DNA of 29,109 bases from Candidatus Hodarchaeota archaeon (GCA_016840025.1 JAEOTF010000173.1:1-29109); one strand, 5' to 3'. Shown: positions 8,030-16,491, counted from the stretch's first letter. Notes: generated by a model not told the origin, from the letters alone. Translations and numbers: made by a program.

Positions 8030-8542
8030 ATGAAAATATCTTTATTTCTGAAATTATGTCTATGTTTTAGCCTTATAATTGCTTTCTCAGAACCTATTAA
8101 TGTAAGGAGTGTAAACACTCAACTTTTACAAAATTACCTTACAATCAATGTTTCCGAGGCTAAAGAGCTGATAGAAAATGAAACAGATTTATTTCTGTTA
8201 GATGTCCGAACAGAATCTGAATACAATGAAGGATATATTGAGGGAGCGACTCTTATCCCACATGATCAAATAGAGAATCAATCGGAAAAATTACCAAGTA
8301 ATAAATCCCGCCCTATTCTCGTTTATTGTCGATCTGGCACGCGGTCTGCTATAGCTAGTAGTACACTCGTTTCTTTGAATTATACTGCTGTCTACAATAT
8401 GGATGGAGGATTTCTAGCATGGAAAGATGCCGGGTATCCCTACCTCACTGAATCCTCTTCAGAAACAATCACGTTATCGCAAGGAACTATGTTTTTTGCA
8501 TTACTCCTATTTTATCTGGTCAAAAAATATGGAAATCGATAA
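8030..8542 (+). CDS. Exported rhodanese-domain protein with C-terminal membrane helix
   Basis: This 170-residue protein begins with a signal sequence (MKISLFLKLCLCFSLIIAFS) and then carries one rhodanese domain at about residues 38-140. Typical marks are LLDVRTESEYNEGYIEGA, the active-site loop YCRSGTRSA with Cys100, and the closing MDGGFLAWKDAGYP. Rhodaneses carry sulfur as a persulfide on that cysteine and pass it to acceptors such as cyanide or thiols; the physiological acceptor here is unknown. A second hydrophobic stretch near the C-terminus (MFFALLLFYLVKKYGNR) predicts a membrane anchor with a basic cytoplasmic end. It starts one nucleotide after the upstream membrane protein, so it is translated by coupling. 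An exported rhodanese suggests sulfur handling at the cell surface. Confidence 0.85.
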   Translation: MKISLFLKLCLCFSLIIAFSEPINVRSVNTQLLQNYLTINVSEAKELIENETDLFLLDVRTESEYNEGYIEGATLIPHDQIENQSEKLPSNKSRPILVYCRSGTRSAIASSTLVSLNYTAVYNMDGGFLAWKDAGYPYLTESSSETITLSQGTMFFALLLFYLVKKYGNR

Positions 8543-8547
8543 TGAAC

Positions 8548-9084
8548 TCATGAAATAAAACTCATAATTGTATCTGCAACGTTTTTTGGAGACTTTGAAG
8601 TGGTGTCAATTTTTATAGAGTATTTACTTTCCTCAGGAATTTGTGGTTTTAACAATGCTCCAGAATTCATAAGCATATTGAACTTCTCAATTGAATTTAG
8701 TTTAGTATATTTTTTTCTTGATGGATCTACTAGCCTTCGTCTTAATTCGTCAGGTTCGCATAACAATTCGATGAAATAAACTTGCCCTCCATGCCCTGTA
8801 ACCAAATTAAGGACTTTCTGGGGATAATTCTCATTAACTGTTTTTTCAAAGGCGAATGTGAAAATTAGCCCCTCAATCTTTTCAAGGCATGCCATCTGAA
8901 GCACATCTAACCAGATTTTCTCTCGTAGATGAATAAAGGGGTTAGACCCAAATTGAAAAACAGAACTAACTAAATCTACAGTCAAATGATTATGGAAAAG
9001 TTTGTAATTTGTAACTTTTTGGAGTTCTAAACCGATGGTTAGTTTTCCTACACCTGGTGAACCATGAAGGAATATTAATTTCAT
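8548..9084 (-). CDS. P-loop kinase-like protein (AAA_33-like)
   Basis: This 178-residue protein starts with a Walker A motif, LIFLHGSPGVGKLT (residues 3-16), followed by 'KLFHNHLTVDLVSSVF'. That signature is seen in small uncharacterised P-loop proteins related to shikimate kinase and antibiotic phosphotransferases. A DELRRRLVDPSRKKYTKL segment near residues 110-130 resembles the LID region of nucleotide or small-molecule kinases. The length fits a single kinase domain. A phosphotransferase role is likely, but the substrate cannot be named. It is convergent with the rhodanese gene, separated by 5 nt. The ATG at 9084 is the first Met directly before the P-loop strand, leaving no room for another start. 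Confidence 0.75.
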   Translation of the reverse strand: MKLIFLHGSPGVGKLTIGLELQKVTNYKLFHNHLTVDLVSSVFQFGSNPFIHLREKIWLDVLQMACLEKIEGLIFTFAFEKTVNENYPQKVLNLVTGHGGQVYFIELLCEPDELRRRLVDPSRKKYTKLNSIEKFNMLMNSGALLKPQIPEESKYSIKIDTTSKSPKNVADTIMSFIS

Positions 9085-9292
9085 AATATCTTACCTATTT
9101 ACCACTATTTCAGTATTTTAAGGCTTAAAGACGGAGCAGTAACCATAATACTTTTATATTTAAAGTTTTGACTCAACATGTCAAACTTATTGACGACATA
9201 TATGAACCTTTTCTTAAGGAAAAAGAATTGAATTTAAAGACAATAGACTGAGATAACATCGCTTCTAGAGTATTTTTCTAAGGAGAATGAAT

Positions 9293-10486
9293 ATGACATC
9301 TTCAAAAGTTTATTTTGGTTCGATCAAGCTTGGGACGACTGCACGATTCGCTAACTTTTCTGCAAAAGTGGATAAGGTTGTTGAATTGCTTGATCTCTCT
9401 TCTATTGAGAAGAATGATAAAGTTGCAATAAAAATGCATTTGGGTTTTAATGATGGCTATCAAACTGTCCCTGTCTTCTTTATAAGACGTATTGTGAAAG
9501 CTATTAAGAAGGCAGGAGGATGGCCTTTTATCACCGATAATCCTACTGCAGTCTACAACGCTGTAGACCGAGGGTACACTAAGGAAACTTGTGGCTGTCC
9601 ACTCATACCTGTTGCAGGTGTGAAAGATGGTTACACCTTTGAACGTCAAGTAAATTTTCACAATGTGGAAACAATAGACTTGGCGGGGGTTTTACATGAT
9701 GCAGATGTATTAATTGATCTTAGTCATGTTAAAGGGCATAATACCTGCGGGTTTGGTGGCGCTATCAAAAATATAGCTCTTGGGGGGTATTCTGGTCCAA
9801 CTCGATGGAATAAGATTCACGGCGTGGAAGCAGCTATTCCTTATTGGGATTCTGAAAAATGTTCACCAGAACATGCAAAAGAACTTGTTTTAGCTTGCCC
9901 CTACAAGAATTTAAAGTATGATGAAGAGAAACATGAACTCACAAGGGAATATGGAATGTGTCAACAATGTGCAGAGTGCTTAGAAGCGGATAAAGGTGTT
10001 GAATGCTTAGAATTAAGACAAGAAAATTTCTCATTATTTCAAGAACTTATGGCTATTGCTGCTAAACAGGTTTTAGACACCTTTGACGAAAATAAGCGTT
10101 TTTTCATTAGTTTTCTGCTCCAAATAACTCCACACTGCGATTGTTGGGGTATAGCACTCCCACCTGTTGTTAACGATATTGGTGTCCTAGGTAGCAGGGA
10201 CATCGTTGCGATAGAAAATGCTGCATTGGATCTTGTCGCTAAAGAAGGGATCATAGAAACGAACATTCCACTATTTCTCAAACATTTCAAGGAGTTGTCA
10301 GCAGATTTACATCCATTTCAGCGGATTAATGGACCAATGAAAGACCCCTATCTCACTGTTCAATATGCTGCGAATCTTGGGTTAGGAAACATAGAATATG
10401 AACTCGTCGAAATTCTATCACCTGAAGAAACAGCAAAAATAGAACCTCCTAAGGGAGTATCGGAAAGAGCACCTTCCTTTTTCTAA
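9293..10486 (+). CDS. DUF362 domain-containing protein
   Basis: This 397-residue protein matches the DUF362 family. Marks are KVYFGSIK at the start, KVAIKMHLG near residue 45, a 'GGWPFITDNPT' strand-turn, DVLIDLSHVKGHNTCGFGGAIKNIALG, and the late VVNDIGVLGSRDIVAIENAALDL. Family members occur in anaerobic archaea and bacteria, sometimes fused to ferredoxin domains; their reaction is not established. This copy has several cysteines (CGCP, MCQQCAECLEADKGVEC, HCDCWG) that could ligate a metal cluster, but no complete 2[4Fe-4S] ferredoxin pattern. The AAGGAG at 9280-9285 is 7 nt before the ATG at 9293 but only 1 nt before the ATG at 9287, so I chose 9293. It appears to be a single-gene unit. Confidence 0.85.
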   Translation: MTSSKVYFGSIKLGTTARFANFSAKVDKVVELLDLSSIEKNDKVAIKMHLGFNDGYQTVPVFFIRRIVKAIKKAGGWPFITDNPTAVYNAVDRGYTKETCGCPLIPVAGVKDGYTFERQVNFHNVETIDLAGVLHDADVLIDLSHVKGHNTCGFGGAIKNIALGGYSGPTRWNKIHGVEAAIPYWDSEKCSPEHAKELVLACPYKNLKYDEEKHELTREYGMCQQCAECLEADKGVECLELRQENFSLFQELMAIAAKQVLDTFDENKRFFISFLLQITPHCDCWGIALPPVVNDIGVLGSRDIVAIENAALDLVAKEGIIETNIPLFLKHFKELSADLHPFQRINGPMKDPYLTVQYAANLGLGNIEYELVEILSPEETAKIEPPKGVSERAPSFF

Positions 10487-10563
10487 GAAAGTGATGAAAT
10501 AGTCAAGAAAGTGTTGAAAATGTAAAAGAGAAGCCCTCTCTATTTTAGACACTCATGGTCATT

Positions 10564-10594
10564 TTAAGAAATTTTATTTAGTTATATTTCTTAA
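10564..10594. repeat. Short inverted repeat downstream of the DUF362 gene
   Basis: TTAAGAAAT at 10564-10572 is repeated as its exact reverse complement ATTTCTTAA at 10586-10594, with a 13 nt spacer. The arms are AT-rich, so a stable hairpin is doubtful. It could be a transcript 3' end element or an operator for the remnant downstream. Confidence 0.35.
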
Positions 10595-10696
10595 TAGAGT
10601 ATACTTTCCTAAATAAAAGAAAGATAACTCTCAATATAGCATCACTAGAGTTCTCAATATAATTTCGTTGAAAAAACCGTGAGAGATGGGGTAAAC

Positions 10697-10845
10697 ATGA
10701 AAAGAAGAGTTATAGGAATACATTTTCTCGATATTTACTACATGATGAACCGAGTGGCGCTATCCCAGGATTTCTATTGACTCCACTTGTACTAGCTGGA
10801 TTAACCTTAGGAATACTTAGAAAAAGAAAATCTTTAGCAGAATGA
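10697..10845 (+). pseudogene. Decayed remnant of a tail-anchored surface protein
   Basis: An ATG at 10697 begins MKRRVIGIHF, a plausible start of a signal sequence, but that frame ends after 28 codons at the TGA around 10781. In another frame the codons from 10744 to the TGA at 10843-10845 read DEPSGAIPGFLLTPLVLAGL followed by TLGILRKRKS and LAE. That is a short IPGF motif, a hydrophobic helix and a basic tail, the same layout as the anchors of intact exported proteins in this window. That second frame is open upstream to 10672 but has no ATG, GTG or TTG. The simplest reading is a surface-protein gene that has lost its middle and been frameshifted, leaving the two ends. No product is expected. 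A T-rich terminator follows. Confidence 0.5.
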
Positions 10846-10847
10846 CC

Positions 10848-10867
10848 TTTTCTTTTTTTTCTTTTCT
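10848..10867 (+). terminator. T-rich terminator after the surface-protein remnant
   Basis: A tract of almost only T, with scattered C, starts a few bases after the TGA of the remnant. It fits archaeal oligo-T termination of a plus-strand transcript and supports the view that the remnant was once a transcribed gene. Confidence 0.4.
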
Positions 10868-10905
10868 TGATTTTGATTAATTCAACTAGACTGATGAAGG
10901 GAATT

Positions 10906-12591
10906 CTATTCTACGTTTTCTACAAAATCATCGATTTTCATTTCTAATAGACTAACGGGTGTATTAATCCCCCAATTTACTAATATTTGGGGATGAATTT
11001 CACCCATCATTCCTACTTCTTTTCCATCAGCATATAATGCTGCAGATCTTCCTTCAATGAATGAAGGATGAGTGAGTGGTTCTAATCTAATATTAACTCG
11101 AAGGTTTTTCGCAACACTATCCATCACAGCTCGAATATGGGAATAGCCTGTTCGTGAGTCTGCTTCAGCATAGCAAAAAGTCCTATAAAAATGTGTACAT
11201 GTTTCCATTTCATCATCGCGCTCAAAACATTCATCAATTTCAAATAAACGTTGAGGATAGGGTGCTTTAGTATTGTTGGAGAAAATTTCTAAGAAACAGG
11301 GAGCTAACCAAGTTCGTACGATTGTGAAGCGACTGGTTTTAGGATTTTGAATTTGCAGGGTTTTAGAAAGGTCAATTTCAAGTCCCATCTTTGTGAAATT
11401 ATTCTCAAATGAAGTTAGTATGAAAGTCATCACTTCATTTGCTCCAAAACCTACTAGAAAGTTAGCCAGTCTTCGTGTAAGTATCTCACCAGAACTTTCC
11501 TTTCCGAAAGTGGAAAGATTGGGAAAGGTCGGTTCAAAGTTTTCATAACCATAAGCAATAGCTATGTCTTCTACAAAGTCGATAGGATGCATGATATCTG
11601 TTCTATAAGCAGGAGCAGTTACTTTCATTATATCCTCAGATTGCTTACCAACAACATCAAAACGCATCTTTTTAAGACAGTTTTTGATCACATTAAAGTC
11701 AAATTCACACCCAAGGCGTTTTACAACGTATTTTTGCGAAAGTTCCCAATCTAAAGGAGTGAGATCTGGTGTAATTATTTCTTTCGTACCATTTACGCTA
11801 TAAGGATACGTAACTTGAATGGATTCAACAATTCCACCCCTGTCAGCTAAAGCAGTAACAACCATGTTCAATGCTTGTGATATTGCTAGTAAAGAGAGTC
11901 CTGTTACATCGATGACGAGGGATTCAGTGTCTTCCGTTACAGCAGTATCTTGACTATTGATAATTGGTGGAAATGACAATACTGTCCCTTTATTATCTGT
12001 TAAAAACGGGCATTTCTCTCCAACAAGGTGTGCATATTCTACACCCTTCGGAGTTTTTGTTAGAATCTCTTCAGGAGTCATTTCTTCGGTTAATTGAAGA
12101 GGAACAAAGCGGACTTCCTCTCGTCCAACGGCCCGATACCGCAGTGGAAATTCCAGCCCTTCTGCGTCATAGAGTCCGATTGACGCTTTTCTCCGATTGC
12201 GACTGTGAGTAATATGTAATTTCTCTTGATATTGCATTACAGAGGCAATACTAGCGTCGGTGAATGAGATATCCCGTACAACTGCTCCAACAATATAGGG
12301 GCGGACTTTTTGAATACTAGAGTCTACAATTAGGGGGTATTTTGTGTCTTTAACTTCGTAGTTAGGCATGCCTACCTTTTCGTCGACGAACCCCGCATAT
12401 GCGCGGGCTAATCCCTCAACAGAAAGCATATCTGGACGATTAGGGAAGACTTCAACTTTTATTTCAGTTAAATCTTCCATCTCTTCAACTGGTACTGCTA
12501 ACATGGGTAAACGTTCTGTAAGTTCTTCTTCTGTGATACGACGACCTACAAGATCACTGAAATCATCAAGATCAAACGTAAAAACTGGCAT
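10906..12591 (-). CDS. pheT: Phenylalanyl-tRNA synthetase beta subunit, archaeal type
   Basis: This 561-residue protein is the shorter archaeal/eukaryotic form of PheT. It opens with MPVFTFDLDDFSDLVG and lacks the N-terminal tRNA-binding (EMAP-like) extension and C-terminal anticodon-binding domain of bacterial PheT. The order is an N-terminal B1-like segment with EVFPNRPDMLSVEGLARAYAG, the B3/B4 editing region (residues about 90-270, including HSRNRRKASIGLYD), a B5 domain ending in YRTDIMHPIDFVEDIAIAYGYEN, and a degenerate class II synthetase-like C-terminal half. With PheS it forms the tetramer that charges tRNA-Phe. The ATG at 12591 is preferred over an in-frame GTG at 12600: GAGGTG just after the pheS stop lies at normal spacing before it. 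pheS and pheT are 10 nt apart and cotranscribed. Confidence 0.95.
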   Translation of the reverse strand: MPVFTFDLDDFSDLVGRRITEEELTERLPMLAVPVEEMEDLTEIKVEVFPNRPDMLSVEGLARAYAGFVDEKVGMPNYEVKDTKYPLIVDSSIQKVRPYIVGAVVRDISFTDASIASVMQYQEKLHITHSRNRRKASIGLYDAEGLEFPLRYRAVGREEVRFVPLQLTEEMTPEEILTKTPKGVEYAHLVGEKCPFLTDNKGTVLSFPPIINSQDTAVTEDTESLVIDVTGLSLLAISQALNMVVTALADRGGIVESIQVTYPYSVNGTKEIITPDLTPLDWELSQKYVVKRLGCEFDFNVIKNCLKKMRFDVVGKQSEDIMKVTAPAYRTDIMHPIDFVEDIAIAYGYENFEPTFPNLSTFGKESSGEILTRRLANFLVGFGANEVMTFILTSFENNFTKMGLEIDLSKTLQIQNPKTSRFTIVRTWLAPCFLEIFSNNTKAPYPQRLFEIDECFERDDEMETCTHFYRTFCYAEADSRTGYSHIRAVMDSVAKNLRVNIRLEPLTHPSFIEGRSAALYADGKEVGMMGEIHPQILVNWGINTPVSLLEMKIDDFVENVE

Positions 12592-12601
12592 TAATAGCAC
12601 C

Positions 12602-14140
12602 TCATAGAGAAAATAGACGGGATTCCCGTAGTAGGGTTATATCATTAGCATAGAGCATTCTGATATCTTGGATGTTGTAATATTCCATTACTTGACGACC
12701 TAATCCAGGTCCCCAAGCAAGGACAGGAATAGGTTCACCAAGAAGAGGTTCGGTGAGTTCGGGACGAAAGACACCAGAACCGCCAAGTTCCATCCATTCT
12801 TGTTTTTCTTCCACCCAAACTTCAATTTCCATACTAGGTTCTGTATATGGAAAGTATCCTGGTCTAAATCGCGCTTTAGGATAACCTAACTTGGTAAAAA
12901 AGGCTTTTAAATAGCCAAGGAGATCCTGAAAAGTCACATCATCTCCTACTACAATACCGTCGACTTGACCAAACTCAGCAAGATTCTTCCATGTCAGAGT
13001 CTCATTTCTAAAACATCTTCCTACCGAGAAATACTTAGCAGGCCATCCTTCTGTACGTAACTTTGCTAAAGTTCGCGCTGAAAGACAAGTTGTATGAGGG
13101 CGAAGGACACAACCTCTCGCTTCTTCTTTTGAAAATTTATACTGCCAACCAGTAGAGCCAACCTGTCCCCCTGATTCATGCATTACTTTAACTCCATCTA
13201 CCAGTGTTTTATCGGGCAATTTGGCCTTTATATCTTTCATGAAGAATGTATCCTGCATATCACGCGCGGGATGGTCTTGTGGTACGAATAAAGCGTCAAA
13301 ATTCCAAAAGTTGGATTCGACAATAGGACCACGCATCTCAGAGAATCCCATATCTAACCAAATACGTCGGATATAATCCATAGCTTGACGTAGAAAATGA
13401 CGTTTCCCAGGATAAATGGGAGGAACTGAATCTTGTATGTTATATGGTCGAATTGAACGAGTTTCCCATTCACGATTCAAAATGACCTCAGGTGTGATTT
13501 CCGTAATTGGTATAATTTCTGAAAGTAGAGGAAGAAGACTCTGTCCTTTTTTACTCAGAACGATGGAAATTGTTTTGGATTCAGTTTTTTTGACCAATCC
13601 TCTTGTTATTTGATCTTTCAGAAGAACAATCTGTTCTTCAGAGAAGTCCTTTTCTGTTAATCTTTCTTTCTGAAGGAGTGTAAGAACGATTTCTGAAGGC
13701 AATTGTTCATCTAGGAAGTTTAAACCTGCTTTGTTAAGTGAAACAAGACCTTTTTGAATCAGGATTAACTGATTGCGCTTTAGAATTCCTAAACCAGCAG
13801 AAATTTCCTTTTTTGTAATCCCTTCGATCTGCATTAAATCCTTCATAGGAATTTTGCCTGTACCAATATTATGGAGGATTCTTCGTTCAGGAAGACCGTT
13901 TTTTAAAGATTGGTTGCCTAATTCAGTAAATATAAAACCTTCAGTGATAGTGCGGTCCTCTTCTAGGATTTTTTTGCTTCTTAACCATGAAGAAACACGA
14001 AGAATGGCACCCAATTCAAGGTCGGTTGCTTTTGCAAGGTCATCCGCTGAAAATCGGGTCTTTTTCTCTGTTCTGAATTGAAGCAATACTTTTCGTTCAA
14101 GATGGTGTAGACTATCCACTAAAGTCTCTAATTTACTCAA
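12602..14140 (-). CDS. pheS: Phenylalanyl-tRNA synthetase alpha subunit, archaeal type
   Basis: This 512-residue protein has the long N-terminal region of archaeal/eukaryotic PheS. It holds winged-helix repeats of the DNA-binding-fold type (about residues 1-190, with repeating 'LQKERLTEKD...LxxLIxxGLV' patterns). The class II catalytic core follows: motif 1 around MDYIRRIWLDMGFSEMRGP, the phenylalanine/ATP region HPARDMQDTFF, motif 2 FRNETLTWKNLAEFGQVDG, and motif 3 ELTEPLLGEPIPVLAWGPGLGR. It activates phenylalanine with ATP and transfers it to tRNA-Phe. The start is TTG at 14140, supported by GGAGG at 14151-14155, 10 nt away, and by the absence of a better upstream start. It is the first gene of the pheS-pheT unit, whose order is the usual one. 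Confidence 0.95.
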   Translation of the reverse strand: MSKLETLVDSLHHLERKVLLQFRTEKKTRFSADDLAKATDLELGAILRVSSWLRSKKILEEDRTITEGFIFTELGNQSLKNGLPERRILHNIGTGKIPMKDLMQIEGITKKEISAGLGILKRNQLILIQKGLVSLNKAGLNFLDEQLPSEIVLTLLQKERLTEKDFSEEQIVLLKDQITRGLVKKTESKTISIVLSKKGQSLLPLLSEIIPITEITPEVILNREWETRSIRPYNIQDSVPPIYPGKRHFLRQAMDYIRRIWLDMGFSEMRGPIVESNFWNFDALFVPQDHPARDMQDTFFMKDIKAKLPDKTLVDGVKVMHESGGQVGSTGWQYKFSKEEARGCVLRPHTTCLSARTLAKLRTEGWPAKYFSVGRCFRNETLTWKNLAEFGQVDGIVVGDDVTFQDLLGYLKAFFTKLGYPKARFRPGYFPYTEPSMEIEVWVEEKQEWMELGGSGVFRPELTEPLLGEPIPVLAWGPGLGRQVMEYYNIQDIRMLYANDITLLRESRLFSL

Positions 14141-14155
14141 CGATAGAAATCCTCC

Positions 14156-14480
14156 AAACCGATGTGCGTGATATATAATAGCCTTTGGAGAAAGAACCTC
14201 ATAGGATTATCAGTTATCGAAATCCCAACGGCATCACATCACATTCCATCAGTACTATTCCATTATCCTACCAAATAGGATCTGTTAACACGATCAATTA
14301 GAAAGCTTAACTTTTTATAACAATAACTCTCAGAAATGTTAGCTATAAATTGAACATTATACATTTTTCTCGTTCCTTCTGTTTGTCTTTATCTCGAGAG
14401 AGCAAATTTGGGATAATACATCAAAGGGAAAAAAAATCTTTTAATTCTGAGAAATTTAAGTAATTTTTAGTCCTTAAACG
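14156..14480. other. Long intergenic region between pheS and a surface-protein gene
   Basis: No coding frame is convincing here. Next to pheS the minus strand has a TATA-like TATTATATAT at 14171-14180, a candidate pheST promoter. A perfect inverted repeat, ATCCTA-CCAAA-TAGGAT, lies at 14265-14281, about 125 nt before pheS, and could be an operator or a leader hairpin. I see no tRNA, T-box-like or riboswitch pattern. The rest is AT-rich sequence. Confidence 0.4.
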
Positions 14481-14494
14481 TTATAATTATAAAT
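14481..14494 (+). promoter_or_regulatory. TATA-like promoter of the 14539 gene
   Basis: TTATAATTATAAAT is centred about 27 nt before a predicted transcription start near 14515. That gives a leader of about 25 nt that still contains the AAAGG Shine-Dalgarno sequence at 14527-14531 before the ATG at 14539. The spacing is consistent with archaeal promoter rules; this is inferred. Confidence 0.4.
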
Positions 14495-14538
14495 CGTTCT
14501 GGTAGATTCCTCAAAAATACATATTAAAGGTGCATCTG

Positions 14539-15174
14539 ATGAAAAATATTAGAATCCTTTTCTTTTTTGGATTATTTCTATTCTATTTTCTCAGTTCATT
14601 TACAGGTACCGTCTTAGCATCCATTAATGCTGCAGCTTTTGATCAAGGTGATGATGATACATGGGATAAAAGCGGTGAAATCACGCTTGATTTTTACCGT
14701 TGGCAGACATTCAAACCTGGACATACCACTTTGTGTCGAGTAGACCTGTATTTAGATAGAAGTCCTTCCTCAACAAACGACATCAAAATTTGGATAACAA
14801 CAAACGATTACCCTGGAGACGGTGAACCTTCTATCGGTGATATACTTGTAAATACAAGCGTACCTATTGGAAGTATAGGAAATCCAGCATGGTATGCTTG
14901 GTCTTTTTCAGATGTAGCGGTAACAGTAGATCAAACGTATTATATTGTAGTTTATCAAGGCGAAGGAGGACTACCTCGTAAATGCGGCTGGTGGGTGGAT
15001 GATACTCCTGTATATGATCGAGGGGTATCTAGCACAGGTAGTGGCTATGACCATAATTTCAAAACCTATTACAATGACGCGGCTCCAGAATTTTCTAATC
15101 ATTTGGTTATTCTGGGGTTAGGAATAGCTTTAATAGCAGTATTACTACGAAAAACGGCGTTTAAAGGTATTTAA
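14539..15174 (+). CDS. Exported, tail-anchored beta-rich surface protein
   Basis: This 211-residue protein starts with a strong signal sequence (MKNIRILFFFGLFLFYFLSS, likely cut after TGTVLA). A single beta-rich domain follows, with 'WQTFKPGHTTLCRVDLYLD', 'IKIWITT', 'WYAWSFSDVAVTVDQTYYIVV' and 'GGLPRKCGWW'. This resembles the choice-of-anchor and fibronectin-like surface domains that describe how an object sits on a scaffold, but I cannot assign a family. The C-terminus is APEF, a hydrophobic helix of about 18 residues and a short basic tail (RKTAFKGI). The GTG at 14530 is in frame, but the ATG at 14539 is 7 nt after AAAGG and begins the signal sequence, so I use it. The gene ends before a T-rich terminator. 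Confidence 0.7.
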   Translation: MKNIRILFFFGLFLFYFLSSFTGTVLASINAAAFDQGDDDTWDKSGEITLDFYRWQTFKPGHTTLCRVDLYLDRSPSSTNDIKIWITTNDYPGDGEPSIGDILVNTSVPIGSIGNPAWYAWSFSDVAVTVDQTYYIVVYQGEGGLPRKCGWWVDDTPVYDRGVSSTGSGYDHNFKTYYNDAAPEFSNHLVILGLGIALIAVLLRKTAFKGI

Positions 15175-15232
15175 TTCTTATACCGCTCAAATAAGGTATC
15201 AGGATGAAAGAAATAACCTTTCCATTACCGAC

Positions 15233-15253
15233 TTTTTCTTTTTTCATTTCTTT
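15233..15253 (+). terminator. T-rich terminator after the 14539 gene
   Basis: The tract is almost all T (TTTTTCTTTTTTC and following) about 60 nt after the stop codon, as expected for an archaeal transcription end. Confidence 0.35.
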
Positions 15254-15276
15254 AAAAAGGGAAGGAAGATAATTGA

Positions 15277-15573
15277 TTGACGAATAAAATGATCTGCACT
15301 CTTTGTGGAGAAGATACTCCTTGTCAAACTCAAGGTGAAATTCCTATTGGAGAAATAGAATTACTCGGTTTTCCTCCTGAACTGGCACAGGCCTATAGTT
15401 CATTTTGTTTCCAATGTATTCTTCAATTTTTAGAAGACAATGATTATAATTATGCAGGCAATAACATCGAGGAAATCTGTAATGCATGTAGGTCCTGTTA
15501 TAGCCTTGAGGAGAAAATAATGGACTTTTACTATCCGAAAATTATTCAGAAATATCCGCAAAAGACCGCATAG
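15277..15573 (+). CDS. Small Cys-rich, probably zinc-binding protein
   Basis: This 98-residue protein has three cysteine groups: ICTLC with a further Cys at 16, FCFQC at residues 44-47, and ICNACRSC at 67-73. Two or three CxxC pairs of this type normally bind zinc. The rest is acidic and predicted helical. I do not recognise the family; zinc-ribbon-like regulators or adaptor proteins are possible. It begins with TTG at 15277, 11 nt after GGAAGG. An ATG at 15289, just before the first CxxC, lies too far from that site. The gene is followed after about 100 nt by the nucleotidyltransferase-fold gene on the same strand, possibly in one transcript. Confidence 0.6.
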   Translation: MTNKMICTLCGEDTPCQTQGEIPIGEIELLGFPPELAQAYSSFCFQCILQFLEDNDYNYAGNNIEEICNACRSCYSLEEKIMDFYYPKIIQKYPQKTA

Positions 15574-15672
15574 ATCGCTAACAACGCTTAATTTTCAGTT
15601 TTTCAATAAGATAGTTTTTATTACAAATGAATTCGTTCTTCTAGGAACTAGACTTTCTGGAAGAACCTCCCA

Positions 15673-16491
15673 ATGATTGATTTTGATACTCTTCTTAAAG
15701 AAGCGAAGGATGATGTTCGAATAGCTATAGAAGTTTGGACCGACATCTTACAAGAATTACTTGGAAAAAAGCTTCGGAAAGCATTTGCTAAGGGGTCAGC
15801 ACTAAAAAACTGGGATACACCCATTGATTACGTCCCCCAGCTAAGTGACGTTGACATTCACATCTTGTTAACGGATGGGATTAATTTATTTGATGACAGT
15901 GCTCATGCATTTAATAAAGCAATTAAAATTTCTAGAGAATATGAGAAGTTGTTTTTTGAGAGAAATAAGAAACCTCTACACTTGCCTCGAACACAAATTG
16001 TGGTGTTAAATAAGCTATTAGAGGACCCTTCATATGTCCCTCCTCGGTCAAAAGATGTCCATATGATGATTGGTGAACCCTTAGAAATTTCATTTGTCTC
16101 AAAAGAGGTTATAAGAGAAATTGATCGGCAACATTTACTTGAACTGGAACCATTTGTAGAAACTTTGCCTTTAAGTGTTATAGACCGTTCAAGTTTGGAT
16201 TATTGGACATTTTTAAGAAGGATCAACTGGAGAGTTTCACCTTGTCCAGTTCGATTATTGACACAAATTTCCGAGGATCCTTTAGATATATGGAGTTGGA
16301 ATCGTACTCGAATAATCCATGAGCTCAATCGACATGGATATTCAGATATCGCAGACTATTATCAAGCTTTTTATCAAGAAGGATGGCAATTATTTCTTTC
16401 ACAAATGCAAAACACCGAAATTTACCGCAATATCCTTCTTAATGGATATTATGTTTTGAAAGGGAGTATAAAAGCTATCCAGAAAATTTAA
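15673..16491 (+). CDS. Nucleotidyltransferase-fold protein
   Basis: In this 272-residue protein, residues 38-66 read FAKGSALKNWDTPIDY followed by SDVDIHILL. That is the Gly-Ser and Asp-x-Asp signature of the DNA polymerase beta-like nucleotidyltransferase fold, with a longer spacer than usual. Such enzymes move a nucleotide to a small molecule, RNA or protein using two metal ions on the Asp pair (Asp59 and Asp61 here). The third carboxylate is not obvious. The C-terminal half is helical, with many Trp/Tyr (DIWSWNRTRIIHELNRHGY) and could be a substrate-binding or HEPN-like helical part. The target is unknown. The ATG start is preceded by an AACCTCC stretch rather than a good Shine-Dalgarno sequence. 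It is convergent with the AIR-synthase-related gene, 100 nt apart. Confidence 0.6.
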   Translation: MIDFDTLLKEAKDDVRIAIEVWTDILQELLGKKLRKAFAKGSALKNWDTPIDYVPQLSDVDIHILLTDGINLFDDSAHAFNKAIKISREYEKLFFERNKKPLHLPRTQIVVLNKLLEDPSYVPPRSKDVHMMIGEPLEISFVSKEVIREIDRQHLLELEPFVETLPLSVIDRSSLDYWTFLRRINWRVSPCPVRLLTQISEDPLDIWSWNRTRIIHELNRHGYSDIADYYQAFYQEGWQLFLSQMQNTEIYRNILLNGYYVLKGSIKAIQKI

